Source: an uncultured Veillonellaceae bacterium (GTDB lineage: Bacteria > Bacillota > Negativicutes > Veillonellales > Megasphaeraceae). From it: DNA of 8,405 bases. The stretch lies in assembly GCA_900546795.1 (NCBI GenBank), contig UREG01000074.1, positions 1 through 8,405 on the forward strand. Reading direction: 5' to 3'. The translations under genes and the position numbers were made by a program. Under the pieces are notes generated by a model, which searched no databases, was not told the origin of the DNA, and saw only the letters and a list, made by a program, of their open reading frames with translations. How positions within the stretch are numbered: position 1 is the first letter of the stretch; every line of letters starts with the position of its first letter. Below, piece after piece: positions 1 to 5,715 of this stretch.

Positions 1-184
1 CTGCAATTCCCGTCGCCTGCCCTCGATAACTGGCCATGCTGGCATACGCGGCATTACTTATCATATCCGCCTGCAAGGCAGCCTCAACCGCCGCTGCACT
101 GCTGCCGATCCACAACAGCCATAAACAAATACACCCTATTGCTTTTTTCAATAAACCATTTATTGCTGTCTCTTTTGGTTTCAT
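1..184 (-). CDS. Exported protein of unknown function, N-terminal part only
   Basis: This gene reads leftwards and is cut by the window edge, leaving 61 codons. It starts at an ATG at 184, preceded by AAAAGGAGA at a suitable distance. The first ~33 residues form a typical Sec signal peptide: a basic start (MKPKE, then LLKK at about 11-14), a hydrophobic core (AIGCICLWLLWIGSS, about 15-29) and a small-residue end (AAAVEA) that could be a signal peptidase I site. The Cys residues lie inside the hydrophobic core and do not form a clear lipobox, so a lipoprotein is less likely. The visible mature part (ALQADMISNAAYASMASYRGQATGIA) is Ala-rich and I do not recognise it. It is separated from the decarboxylase gene by a terminator and probably has its own promoter at 212-240. 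Confidence is good that this is a gene; its function is unknown. Confidence 0.75.
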   Translation of the reverse strand, partial: MKPKETAINGLLKKAIGCICLWLLWIGSSAAAVEAALQADMISNAAYASMASYRGQATGIA

Positions 185-211
185 AGCCGTCTCCTTTTCT
201 TATGATACTTC

Positions 212-240
212 AGTCTATCATGTTCCCCAAAGGACAGCAA
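212..240 (-). promoter_or_regulatory. Putative promoter of the exported-protein gene
   Basis: On the minus strand a -35-like TTGCTG (235-240) and a -10-like TAGACT (212-217) are separated by exactly 17 bases, about 28 bases upstream of the start codon at 184. It lies just after the terminator of the preceding gene, where a new promoter would be needed. The -10 matches consensus at four of six positions, so this is only plausible. Confidence 0.4.
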
Positions 241-241
241 G

Positions 242-275
242 AAAAAAAGAGATGTCCCCAGACATCTCTTTTTTT
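242..275 (-). terminator. Intrinsic terminator after the beta-subunit gene
   Basis: A perfect inverted repeat of 15 bases per arm (242-256 and 261-275) flanks a 4-base loop. The core is GAGATGTC/GACATCTC, with A-tract and T-tract flanks. Read on the minus strand it is a stable hairpin followed by a U-run, 8 bases after the stop codon of the gene ending at 283. The A/T flanks also make it potentially active on the plus strand. Confidence 0.9.
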
Positions 276-282
276 CTTCATC

Positions 283-1404
283 TTATTTACCAAACATAGC
301 CAGCATCGTACCAGCAGCTACTGCCGTACCAATAACACCTGCTACGTTAGGACCCATAGCATGCATGAGCAGGAAGTTTGCCGGATTTGCTTTCTGGCCA
401 ACGATCTGCGATACACGAGCAGCCATCGGTACAGCGGATACACCGGCAGAACCGATAAGCGGATTGGTTTTTCCGCCGTCAAGCATGCTCATCACTTTAC
501 CAAGCAATACGCCTGCAGCCGTACCTGCTGCGAAAGCAAACAGGCCCAAAACAATAATTTCGATCGTCTGGATACGCAGGAAATCTTCTGCACGCATCGT
601 AAGACCAGTACCTAATGCGAGGAAAATCGTTACGATATTGATCAAAGCGTTCTGCGCCGTATCGGAAAGACGATCCGTCATACCGGATTCACGGAACAGA
701 TTACCCAACATCAGCATACCAACCAAAGAAGCAATTGGCGGAAGCAGTAAACTGATGATAACCGTGCACACTACCGGGAACACGACTTTTTCGAATTTAG
801 TTACCGGACGAAGTACGTCCATCTGGATTTCACGTTCTTTCTGAGTCGTGAACAATTTCATAATAGGCGGCTGAATCAACGGTACCAGGGACATGTACGA
901 ATATGCTGCTACCGCAATAGCGCCCAAAAGATGCGGAGCCAATTTAGAAGTCAGATAAATAGCCGTCGGGCCATCTGCACCACCGATAATACCGATAGCA
1001 GATGCTTCCTGTACGTTGAATCCAAGGAACATAGCGCCGCCCAATGCAAAGAATACGCCGAACTGTGCAGCTGCACCGAGAAGCAGCGTTTTCGGGTTGG
1101 CAATCAGCGGACCAAAATCAGTCATCGCACCAACGCCTAAGAAAATCAGAGGCGGGAAGATTTCCATTTCAATACCTTTGCCAATTGCCCACATAACGCC
1201 CGGTTCTTCAAACCCAGTGTTCGGGAAGTTCGCCAAAATACAGCCAAATGCGATCGGACTCAGCAGCAATGGTTCATATCCTTTGCCCAATGCCATATAC
1301 AGTAAAATCACACCAACCAATATCATAATGATATTGCCCATCGACAACGATACAAATCCGCTGTCACGCCATACGGAAGCTATCGCTACTACAAATGCAT
1401 CCAT
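283..1404 (-). CDS. Sodium-translocating decarboxylase beta subunit (OadB/GcdB/MmdB family)
   Basis: This 373-residue polytopic membrane protein is of the size usual for the beta subunit of biotin-dependent sodium-pumping decarboxylases. In this family it decarboxylates carboxybiotin and exports Na+. Family hallmarks are visible: GKGYEPLLLSPIAFG (about 40-54), the conserved Asp in GGADGPTAIY (D144), YMSLVPLIQPPIMKL (about 170-184), GNLFRESG (234-241), GSAGVSAVPMAARVSQ (318-333) and a C-terminal GPNVAGVIG (351-359). The Asp and the Asn of GPN correspond to residues implicated in Na+ and proton coupling in OadB. The start is preceded by GGAGG about 8 bases away. It is the last gene of a minus-strand operon, 28 bases after the small gamma-like gene and downstream of a DASS transporter. 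No alpha or biotin-carrier subunit is nearby, so the substrate (oxaloacetate, methylmalonyl-CoA, glutaconyl-CoA or malonate) cannot be decided and no symbol is given. Confidence 0.93.
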   Translation of the reverse strand: MDAFVVAIASVWRDSGFVSLSMGNIIMILVGVILLYMALGKGYEPLLLSPIAFGCILANFPNTGFEEPGVMWAIGKGIEMEIFPPLIFLGVGAMTDFGPLIANPKTLLLGAAAQFGVFFALGGAMFLGFNVQEASAIGIIGGADGPTAIYLTSKLAPHLLGAIAVAAYSYMSLVPLIQPPIMKLFTTQKEREIQMDVLRPVTKFEKVVFPVVCTVIISLLLPPIASLVGMLMLGNLFRESGMTDRLSDTAQNALINIVTIFLALGTGLTMRAEDFLRIQTIEIIVLGLFAFAAGTAAGVLLGKVMSMLDGGKTNPLIGSAGVSAVPMAARVSQIVGQKANPANFLLMHAMGPNVAGVIGTAVAAGTMLAMFGK

Positions 1405-1432
1405 TCTACATCCTCCATTTTAACAAAATATC

Positions 1433-1558
1433 TTATTCTTTGTCTTTCGTCGGGTCAATCACATGAATTAACCGAATAACCCATCCCAGTACGTATAATA
1501 CAGCGGATACAATCGTCATGTTAATCGCCATAATCATAAACGGATTCGGAGTTCCCAT
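1433..1558 (-). CDS. 41-residue single-helix protein, OadG-like small decarboxylase subunit
   Basis: This short gene encodes MGTPNPFMIMAINMTIVSAV followed by LYVLGWVIRLIHVIDPTKDKE. It has a good ribosome site (AAAGGTGG, 6 bases before the ATG) and a TAA stop at 1433-1435. One transmembrane helix spans about residues 8-32 and is followed by a short charged tail. It lies directly upstream of the beta-subunit gene with a 28-base gap. In known sodium pumps a small single-helix gamma (OadG) or delta/epsilon subunit accompanies beta and helps assemble the complex. OadG proteins are usually near 80 residues with a C-terminal metal-binding tail, which is absent here. Topology and position support an OadG-related accessory subunit; direct sequence similarity is too short to be certain. 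Small-ORF cut-offs would easily miss it. Confidence 0.8.
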   Translation of the reverse strand: MGTPNPFMIMAINMTIVSAVLYVLGWVIRLIHVIDPTKDKE

Positions 1559-1617
1559 ACGCAACCACCTTTCATTCGATTTTTACCACACCTTCATGCC
1601 CTGCTATCCCTGAAAAA

Positions 1618-2922
1618 TCAAGGGAAGAACGGCCATACCATCGGAATAACAATCAGGCAAAGAATCAAGGACAAAACTGCCAGCAGAGTACCGCATTTTA
1701 CATAGTCCATGAAGTTGAAATTACCAGGCCCAAGAATCAGCGTATTCGGAGGCGTTGCAACCGGAGTCGTGAATGCGCAGGATGCCGCAATACCAATTGC
1801 CATCAATACCGGATACGGAGAAGCTCCAATCCCCTGAGCAATGGAGATACCAATAGGCCCCAGCAAAGCTGCAGCAGCCGTATTAGACATAAACTGCGTC
1901 AAACCGCAAGAAATCAGGAACAATACGCCCGTTACCATAACAGGGTTCGGATCTGCACCAAGGAAACCAACAACTACGTCAGCAATCAGTTTGCCAGCGC
2001 CGCTTTTTTCCATAGCCGTTGCAACGGAGAGCATACCAGCAAAGAGGAAGATCGTAACCCAGTCAATCCCTGCATACGCTTCTTTTTCTGTAATACATTT
2101 CGTCAATACGCAAAGCAATGCACCAATGATAGCAGCGGTCTGCAGCGGCAGCCATTTCAGGTCTAACGCCATGCAAAGTACAACGCCCAGCATGATAATA
2201 CCAGAAATCCACATTTTTTTGGTATCTTTTGCATCGCTTTCATCTCCGGCGCCAGCTTCTTCCGCAGCAGCTTTTAACGCAGCAGCAGAAGCTTCATCGA
2301 TCTGGCCGGCTCCCGTATCACGAACTAAGCGTTTGCCAATCGTCATCATGTACACGATACCCAAAAGGGAAAGCGGAATACCAATCCAAGCAAATTCAAA
2401 GAATGAGAACGGCGCTAAACCAGCAGCCTGCAAAGAACCGGATACAATCAGGTTCGGAGGCGTACCGATCATCGTGATCGTACCACCTACGTTTGCAGCT
2501 ACAGCCAACGGCATCAACTGACGGGAAGTAGAGATTTTTGCAGCCTGGCAAATACCAATAACAACCGGCATCAAGCAGGCAACCGTACCGGTATTGGAAG
2601 ATACTGCAGAAAGAACAACCGTAACCATCATAATAGCAAACATCAGATTATTTTCTTTCGTACCAGCTCGTTTTACAACACCCATCCCAATAGCCTGAGC
2701 CAAACCGGTTTTAAACATTGCCGTACCGATAACAAACATACCGGCAAATAATACTACTGTAGAATCAGAAAGACCTGCAAATACTTGCTTCGTTGTCAAT
2801 ACGCCCAATAAACCCAGCGATACAGCGGCACCCATAGCCGTGACCGCCAATGGAATCAATTCCGTAACAAACAAGAAAGCAGCTACAGCTAATACGCATA
2901 ACGTTACTACAGCTTGATCCAT
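1618..2922 (-). CDS. DASS/SLC13-family divalent anion:sodium symporter, probable dicarboxylate importer
   Basis: This 434-residue protein has about a dozen hydrophobic segments and the internal repeat of the divalent anion:Na+ symporter family (VcINDY/SLC13). Each half carries the Na+/substrate-binding pair: SSNTGT (SNT at 109-111) with IGTPPN (152-157), and MSNTAA (SNT at 346-348) with ATPPNT (389-394). The stretch ASCAFTTPVATPPNTLI (about 380-396) nearly matches the SLC13 signature. A hydrophilic Ala/Glu-rich loop at about 200-237 separates the halves. Family members import succinate, fumarate, malate or citrate with Na+; some carry sulfate, so the substrate is inferred. The start is preceded by AAAAAAGGAGA. 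It is the first gene of the operon with the microprotein and the decarboxylase beta subunit, which suggests coupled uptake and decarboxylation of a carboxylate. A 59-base gap without a terminator separates it from the next gene. Confidence 0.92.
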   Translation of the reverse strand: MDQAVVTLCVLAVAAFLFVTELIPLAVTAMGAAVSLGLLGVLTTKQVFAGLSDSTVVLFAGMFVIGTAMFKTGLAQAIGMGVVKRAGTKENNLMFAIMMVTVVLSAVSSNTGTVACLMPVVIGICQAAKISTSRQLMPLAVAANVGGTITMIGTPPNLIVSGSLQAAGLAPFSFFEFAWIGIPLSLLGIVYMMTIGKRLVRDTGAGQIDEASAAALKAAAEEAGAGDESDAKDTKKMWISGIIMLGVVLCMALDLKWLPLQTAAIIGALLCVLTKCITEKEAYAGIDWVTIFLFAGMLSVATAMEKSGAGKLIADVVVGFLGADPNPVMVTGVLFLISCGLTQFMSNTAAAALLGPIGISIAQGIGASPYPVLMAIGIAASCAFTTPVATPPNTLILGPGNFNFMDYVKCGTLLAVLSLILCLIVIPMVWPFFP

Positions 2923-3060
2923 ACTTTCATCTCCTTTTTTGGAATGCGGACTCTATTCACTTATAACATGCATATATAATATGTATTATATAGAGCACAT
3001 TCACGTACTGAATCTGCCGCATGCAGAGATAAAGTAACGTCTATCTTCCTCCTTGAGCAT
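2923..3060 (-). promoter_or_regulatory. Leader/promoter region of the DASS transporter operon with an AT palindrome
   Basis: These 138 bases between the small membrane-protein gene and the transporter hold no gene. A perfect 9-base inverted repeat (2973-2981 and 2984-2992, 2-base spacer) of pure A/T arms contains TATAAT on the minus strand, so it may be a -10 region overlapped by an operator. The only -35-like element I see (TTCAGT, 16 bases upstream) is weak. No terminator is visible after the 3061 stop, so read-through from the upstream gene is also possible. Confidence 0.45.
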
Positions 3061-3378
3061 TCATGAGATAAGCATTACTAAATCTCCTCCAAATATAATG
3101 TACTCAATACATAAAGAAATCACCATGATAGCTGCTACTACCATAATGCCTTCCTTGGTACAGGGGCGTCCAAAATAACAATTATTTCCTAAATAGCCCC
3201 GTCTATTGAACAACCAGGACTGCTCACGCTGCTTGAACCATTTCCGTTTTCGTTCCCGGCCAATTGCCGCGCCTACACAAAACGACACTGCAATAGCGAT
3301 CCCCCAAAAGGAAAGGAACATCATCGCCTCTTTTGACACTCCATCCATGTTCAATCTACGGCTGCACTGCGAAAGCAT
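3061..3378 (-). CDS. Small two-helix membrane protein, not recognised
   Basis: This 105-residue open frame starts at an ATG at 3378 preceded by GGCGGAG; an internal Met11 (MDGV) or Met19-20 (MMFLS) could be the true start. It has a first membrane helix at about 19-38 (AMMFLSFWGIAIAVSFCVGA) and a strongly basic loop (RERKRKWFKQRE, about 41-52). A conserved-looking segment RRGYLGNNCYFGRPCTKEG (about 59-77) contains two Cys, and a second helix spans about 78-103. I cannot name the family. The hydrophobic pattern, clustered positive charges and strong upstream Shine-Dalgarno sequence favour a real gene over the opposite-strand frame. It precedes the DASS operon in the same direction, so a link to that transporter is possible but unproven. 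Confidence 0.6.
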   Translation of the reverse strand: MLSQCSRRLNMDGVSKEAMMFLSFWGIAIAVSFCVGAAIGRERKRKWFKQREQSWLFNRRGYLGNNCYFGRPCTKEGIMVVAAIMVISLCIEYIIFGGDLVMLIS

Positions 3379-3399
3379 TACACTCCGCCTGCCACGCCT

Positions 3400-3407
3400 C
3401 CTCCTTT
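3400..3407 (-). promoter_or_regulatory. Strong Shine-Dalgarno ahead of a five-codon leader ORF
   Basis: AAAGGAGG lies 21 bases before the ATG at 3378, too far to serve it. Four bases after it a GTG opens a frame of only five codons (GTG GCA GGC GGA GTG) whose TAA stop shares its last base with that ATG (TAATG). This could couple translation, or may simply be chance. Confidence 0.35.
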
Positions 3408-3490
3408 CTCATTTCCTTGCTGACTCTTCTCAATTTACCGTGTCTTTTATCAAGAAGAATCAAATATTCTTATTCCCCTGCTGCACGTTT

Positions 3491-3519
3491 ACTATATCAT
3501 AAATGACTAGGAACAACAA
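3491..3519 (-). promoter_or_regulatory. Putative promoter of the small membrane-protein gene
   Basis: On the minus strand TTGTTG (3514-3519) and TATAGT (3491-3496) are spaced 17 bases apart, about 110 bases before the start at 3378. The -10 matches five of six consensus positions and the -35 only three. It may also drive the DASS operon by read-through. Confidence 0.4.
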
Positions 3520-3775
3520 TAGAAATTCTTAAGAAATTTTAAACTTTGTTAATTTTGTATAATTCAACCTTAGTATTACTTTATATTATATTATTTTTTT
3601 ACATCACATTTTATCACTTATTAATATATTTTTTATTTTTCTTTCTTTTTTATTCTTTTCAATAATTTTTCTATATTCGTCTACCTACTTACACCATATT
3701 TATTTTTTATGATTTAATAATTGTATTTTATTGGACTCCCTAATAACTTCTATTTTATTAATAACCGAAATCACT

Positions 3776-3803
3776 TTAAGACCTCCGAATTATATAGTAT
3801 AAT
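3776..3803 (+). promoter_or_regulatory. Putative promoter of the CoA-transferase gene
   Basis: TTAAGA (3776-3781) and a consensus TATAAT (3798-3803) are spaced 16 bases apart, 38 bases before the ATG at 3842. A ribosome site AGGAGG follows at about 3826-3831. This gives a short ordinary leader of roughly 30 bases. Confidence 0.6.
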
Positions 3804-3841
3804 CAGCTTACAGTTCGAATGAATTAGGAGGCTGAATAACT

Positions 3842-5023
3842 ATGAAAGCATTGGAAAATGTAAAAGTTCTCGATTTGACTCGTGTACTGGCCGGCCCGTA
3901 CACCGGTATGATCCTCGCCGATTTTGGCGCGGATGTAATCAAAATAGAATCGCCGGGCAAAGGTGACGATTCCCGTGCATTCGGTCCTTTTGTTGGTAAA
4001 GAAAGCACCTATTTTATGAGCTTAAACCGCGGCAAACGCTCCATTACAATGAACTTGAAAAGTCCGGAAGCACAGGAAGTATTTAAAACGATGGTAAAAG
4101 AAGCCGACGTTGTTTTGGAAAACTATCGTCCGGGCACAATGGAAAAATTTGGATTAGGCTATGATGAGCTGAAAAAAATCAATCCTAAAATTATTTATTC
4201 CGCTTGTTCCGGTTTCGGACACAGCGGCCCTTATATGAAAGATCCTGCTTATGATGTTATCGTTCAAGGTATGGGCGGCATCATGAGCATCACCGGACAG
4301 CCTGGCGGCGAACCTACCCGTGTCGGCGCATCTATCGGTGATATTACTGCAGGCCTCTTCTCTGCAATCGGCGTCATGATGGCTCTTTATAATCGTGAAA
4401 TAACTGGCGTTGGCCAAAAAGTCGATGTAGGTATGCTGGACTGCCAGGTAGCAATTTTGGAAAATGCTATCGCTCGGTACACAAATCTGGGCATTATCCC
4501 TGGTCCGATCGGCAACCGCCATCCGTCCATTACACCGTTTGAAGCTTTCAAAGCTAAAGACGGCTATGTCATTATTGCCGTAGGCAACGATACTTTATGG
4601 GCTAAATTCTGTGATCTGATTCATCGTCCGGAACTGAAAGAAGATGAACGCTTCACGAGCAATCCGAAACGTACCGAAAATCAGCCGGCATTAAAAGCTA
4701 TTTTGGACGAAGTATTCCCGTCCCGTACGGTAGCTGAATGGATCCATGATATCAAAGCAGCTGGAATCCCAGTCGGCCCGATCAATACCGTTGATAAAGT
4801 GCTGGCAGACCCGCAGGTTATTGCCCGCAATATGATCGTAGAAACGCAGCATCCGACAGCTGGCGCTGTAAAAATGGCTGGCGTACCGATCAAAATGTCT
4901 GAAACTCCGGGCGCTGTAGAAAAACCAGCTCCTATTCTTGGTCAGCATACAGAAGAAATTCTCAAAGAATTTGGCTATACAGATGCAGATATTGCTAAAC
5001 TCCGCGAAGATAAAGCTATCTAA
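3842..5023 (+). CDS. Family III (CaiB/BaiF/Frc-type) CoA-transferase
   Basis: This 393-residue protein has the length and motifs of family III CoA-transferases, which move CoA between an acyl-CoA and a free carboxylic acid through an aspartyl-CoA thioester. Visible marks are VLDLTRVLAGPYTGMILADFGADVIKIE (about 9-36), the LNRGKRSITMNL segment (61-72), the NYRPGTMEKFGLGY element (94-107), the catalytic Asp in GASIGDITAG (D167) and the small C-terminal domain with AAGIPVGPINT (306-316). Family members form interlocked dimers in the cytosol. Substrates in the family include formate/oxalate, carnitine, bile acids, succinate/malate and glutarate; residues visible here do not decide among them. Its placement beside a dicarboxylate transporter and sodium-pump subunits suggests a dicarboxylate or propionate pair (inference). 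It is monocistronic, with its own promoter and a strong terminator directly after the stop. Confidence 0.93.
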   Translation: MKALENVKVLDLTRVLAGPYTGMILADFGADVIKIESPGKGDDSRAFGPFVGKESTYFMSLNRGKRSITMNLKSPEAQEVFKTMVKEADVVLENYRPGTMEKFGLGYDELKKINPKIIYSACSGFGHSGPYMKDPAYDVIVQGMGGIMSITGQPGGEPTRVGASIGDITAGLFSAIGVMMALYNREITGVGQKVDVGMLDCQVAILENAIARYTNLGIIPGPIGNRHPSITPFEAFKAKDGYVIIAVGNDTLWAKFCDLIHRPELKEDERFTSNPKRTENQPALKAILDEVFPSRTVAEWIHDIKAAGIPVGPINTVDKVLADPQVIARNMIVETQHPTAGAVKMAGVPIKMSETPGAVEKPAPILGQHTEEILKEFGYTDADIAKLREDKAI

Positions 5024-5030
5024 AACCAGT

Positions 5031-5064
5031 AAAAAAACGATGCAGCTAGCTGCATCGTTTTTTT
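5031..5064. terminator. Perfect palindromic bidirectional terminator
   Basis: This is a 34-base perfect palindrome centred between 5047 and 5048, with core arms ACGATGCAGCT and AGCTGCATCGT and flanks of seven A and seven T. It reads as a hairpin plus U-run on both strands. It lies 7 bases after the CoA-transferase stop and downstream of the convergent pyrR gene, so one element can end both transcripts. Confidence 0.9.
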
Positions 5065-5106
5065 ATACAATAAAGGCAGATTCTTTATCGCTTCTTTGAT
5101 AGCCTA

Positions 5107-5145
5107 AGCTCTTTTAATACTATATAAAATAGTATTAAAAGAGCT
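5107..5145. terminator. Second long hairpin between the convergent genes
   Basis: A perfect 16-base inverted repeat (5107-5122 and 5130-5145, 7-base loop) has AGCTC/GAGCT at its base and an otherwise A/T stem. On the plus strand it is followed within a few bases by six T, so it may be a backup terminator for the CoA-transferase transcript. On the minus strand no T-run follows, so it would be a 3' stem-loop of the pyrR transcript before the terminator at 5031-5064. Confidence 0.55.
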
Positions 5146-5160
5146 CATCTTTTTTACGCA

Positions 5161-5700
5161 TTATTCTGCCGATTTTTCCCGCAGCAGAACCGTATCTTCC
5201 CCATCAATCTCTTCTAACCGCACCGCAACGGCTTCCCGTCGTGCTGTCGGTACGTTTTTTCCCACATAATCCGCTCGTATCGGCAATTCCCTATGCCCTC
5301 GATCTACCAATACCGCCAGCTGGATTGCATTGGGACGCCCCATACTCATAATTGCATTCAGCGCCGACCGCACAGTCCGACCGGTAAAAAGCACGTCATC
5401 TACTAAAATCACAGTCTTTCCATCAATAGACACTGCTTCCACCGGTTTAGTTTTTGTATGTTTTTGTTTATGGTCGTCTCGATACGCAGTAATATCCAAT
5501 TCATAGACAGACAGTCTCCGTCCTTCAATTGATTCCAATTCTGCCGCCAGCCGCAGCGCAAGCGGTATCCCTCTTGTTTGTATTCCCATGAGCAAAATAT
5601 CCTGCAGCCCTTTATTGCGCTCTATAATTTCATGTCCAATACGCCGAATAGCCCGCTTCATTCCCGTGCCGTCCATCAGCACGGTTTTATCTTTCCACAT
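5161..5700 (-). CDS. pyrR: PyrR, bifunctional pyrimidine regulator / uracil phosphoribosyltransferase
   Basis: This 179-residue protein has the usual PyrR length. PyrR binds pyr mRNA in response to UMP/UTP and causes attenuation; many members also make UMP from uracil and PRPP. The type I phosphoribosyltransferase PRPP loop is clear: VILVDDVLFTGRTVRSAL (about 97-114). Other PyrR hallmarks are GIQTRGIPLALRLA (39-52), the YELDITAYRDD segment (66-76) and DRGHRELPIRADYVGKNVPT (133-152). The start is supported by a purine-rich GGGGAGGGG a few bases upstream. It is the last gene of lspA-rluD-pyrR, 15 bases after rluD. In many Firmicutes pyrR heads the pyrimidine operon, but here no pyr gene follows and the next gene is convergent, so its RNA targets must be elsewhere. 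Confidence 0.95.
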   Translation of the reverse strand: MWKDKTVLMDGTGMKRAIRRIGHEIIERNKGLQDILLMGIQTRGIPLALRLAAELESIEGRRLSVYELDITAYRDDHKQKHTKTKPVEAVSIDGKTVILVDDVLFTGRTVRSALNAIMSMGRPNAIQLAVLVDRGHRELPIRADYVGKNVPTARREAVAVRLEEIDGEDTVLLREKSAE

Positions 5701-5715
5701 GACCGACCCCTCCCC

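Larger units (their letters stand above)
3379..3841. promoter_or_regulatory. AT-rich divergent intergenic region
   Basis: These 463 bases separate the minus-strand membrane-protein gene from the plus-strand CoA-transferase. I see no credible full gene. Each end carries a promoter candidate (entries below). The middle, about 3536-3780, is almost pure A/T. It includes a pyrimidine-rich tract around 3629-3660 on the plus strand and a 10-base palindrome TTCTTAAGAA at 3526-3535. Such composition fits regulatory or bendable DNA; nothing more specific can be said. Confidence 0.6.

Noticed and set aside
365..844. Plus-strand open frame of 159 codons
   Set aside because: It lies inside the beta-subunit gene on the opposite strand, has no ribosome site, and its translation shows no family features; it is a shadow of the strong minus-strand codon bias.
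1841..2521. Plus-strand open frame of 226 codons
   Set aside because: It is wholly antisense to the DASS transporter, whose binding motifs fix the coding strand. The frame is long only because the transporter gene lacks certain codons.
3206..3502. Plus-strand frame of 98 codons overlapping the small membrane-protein gene
   Set aside because: It has no Shine-Dalgarno sequence. The minus-strand frame has coherent helices, clustered basic residues and a ribosome site, so it is preferred.
3536..3780. AT-rich stretch as a replication origin or CRISPR leader
   Set aside because: There are no DnaA-box clusters, iterons or spaced direct repeats; it is better described as a divergent regulatory gap.
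5031..5064. Perfect palindrome as a possible integration or mobile-element site
   Set aside because: Its position directly after a stop codon between convergent genes and its A/T-tract flanks are fully explained by a bidirectional terminator.
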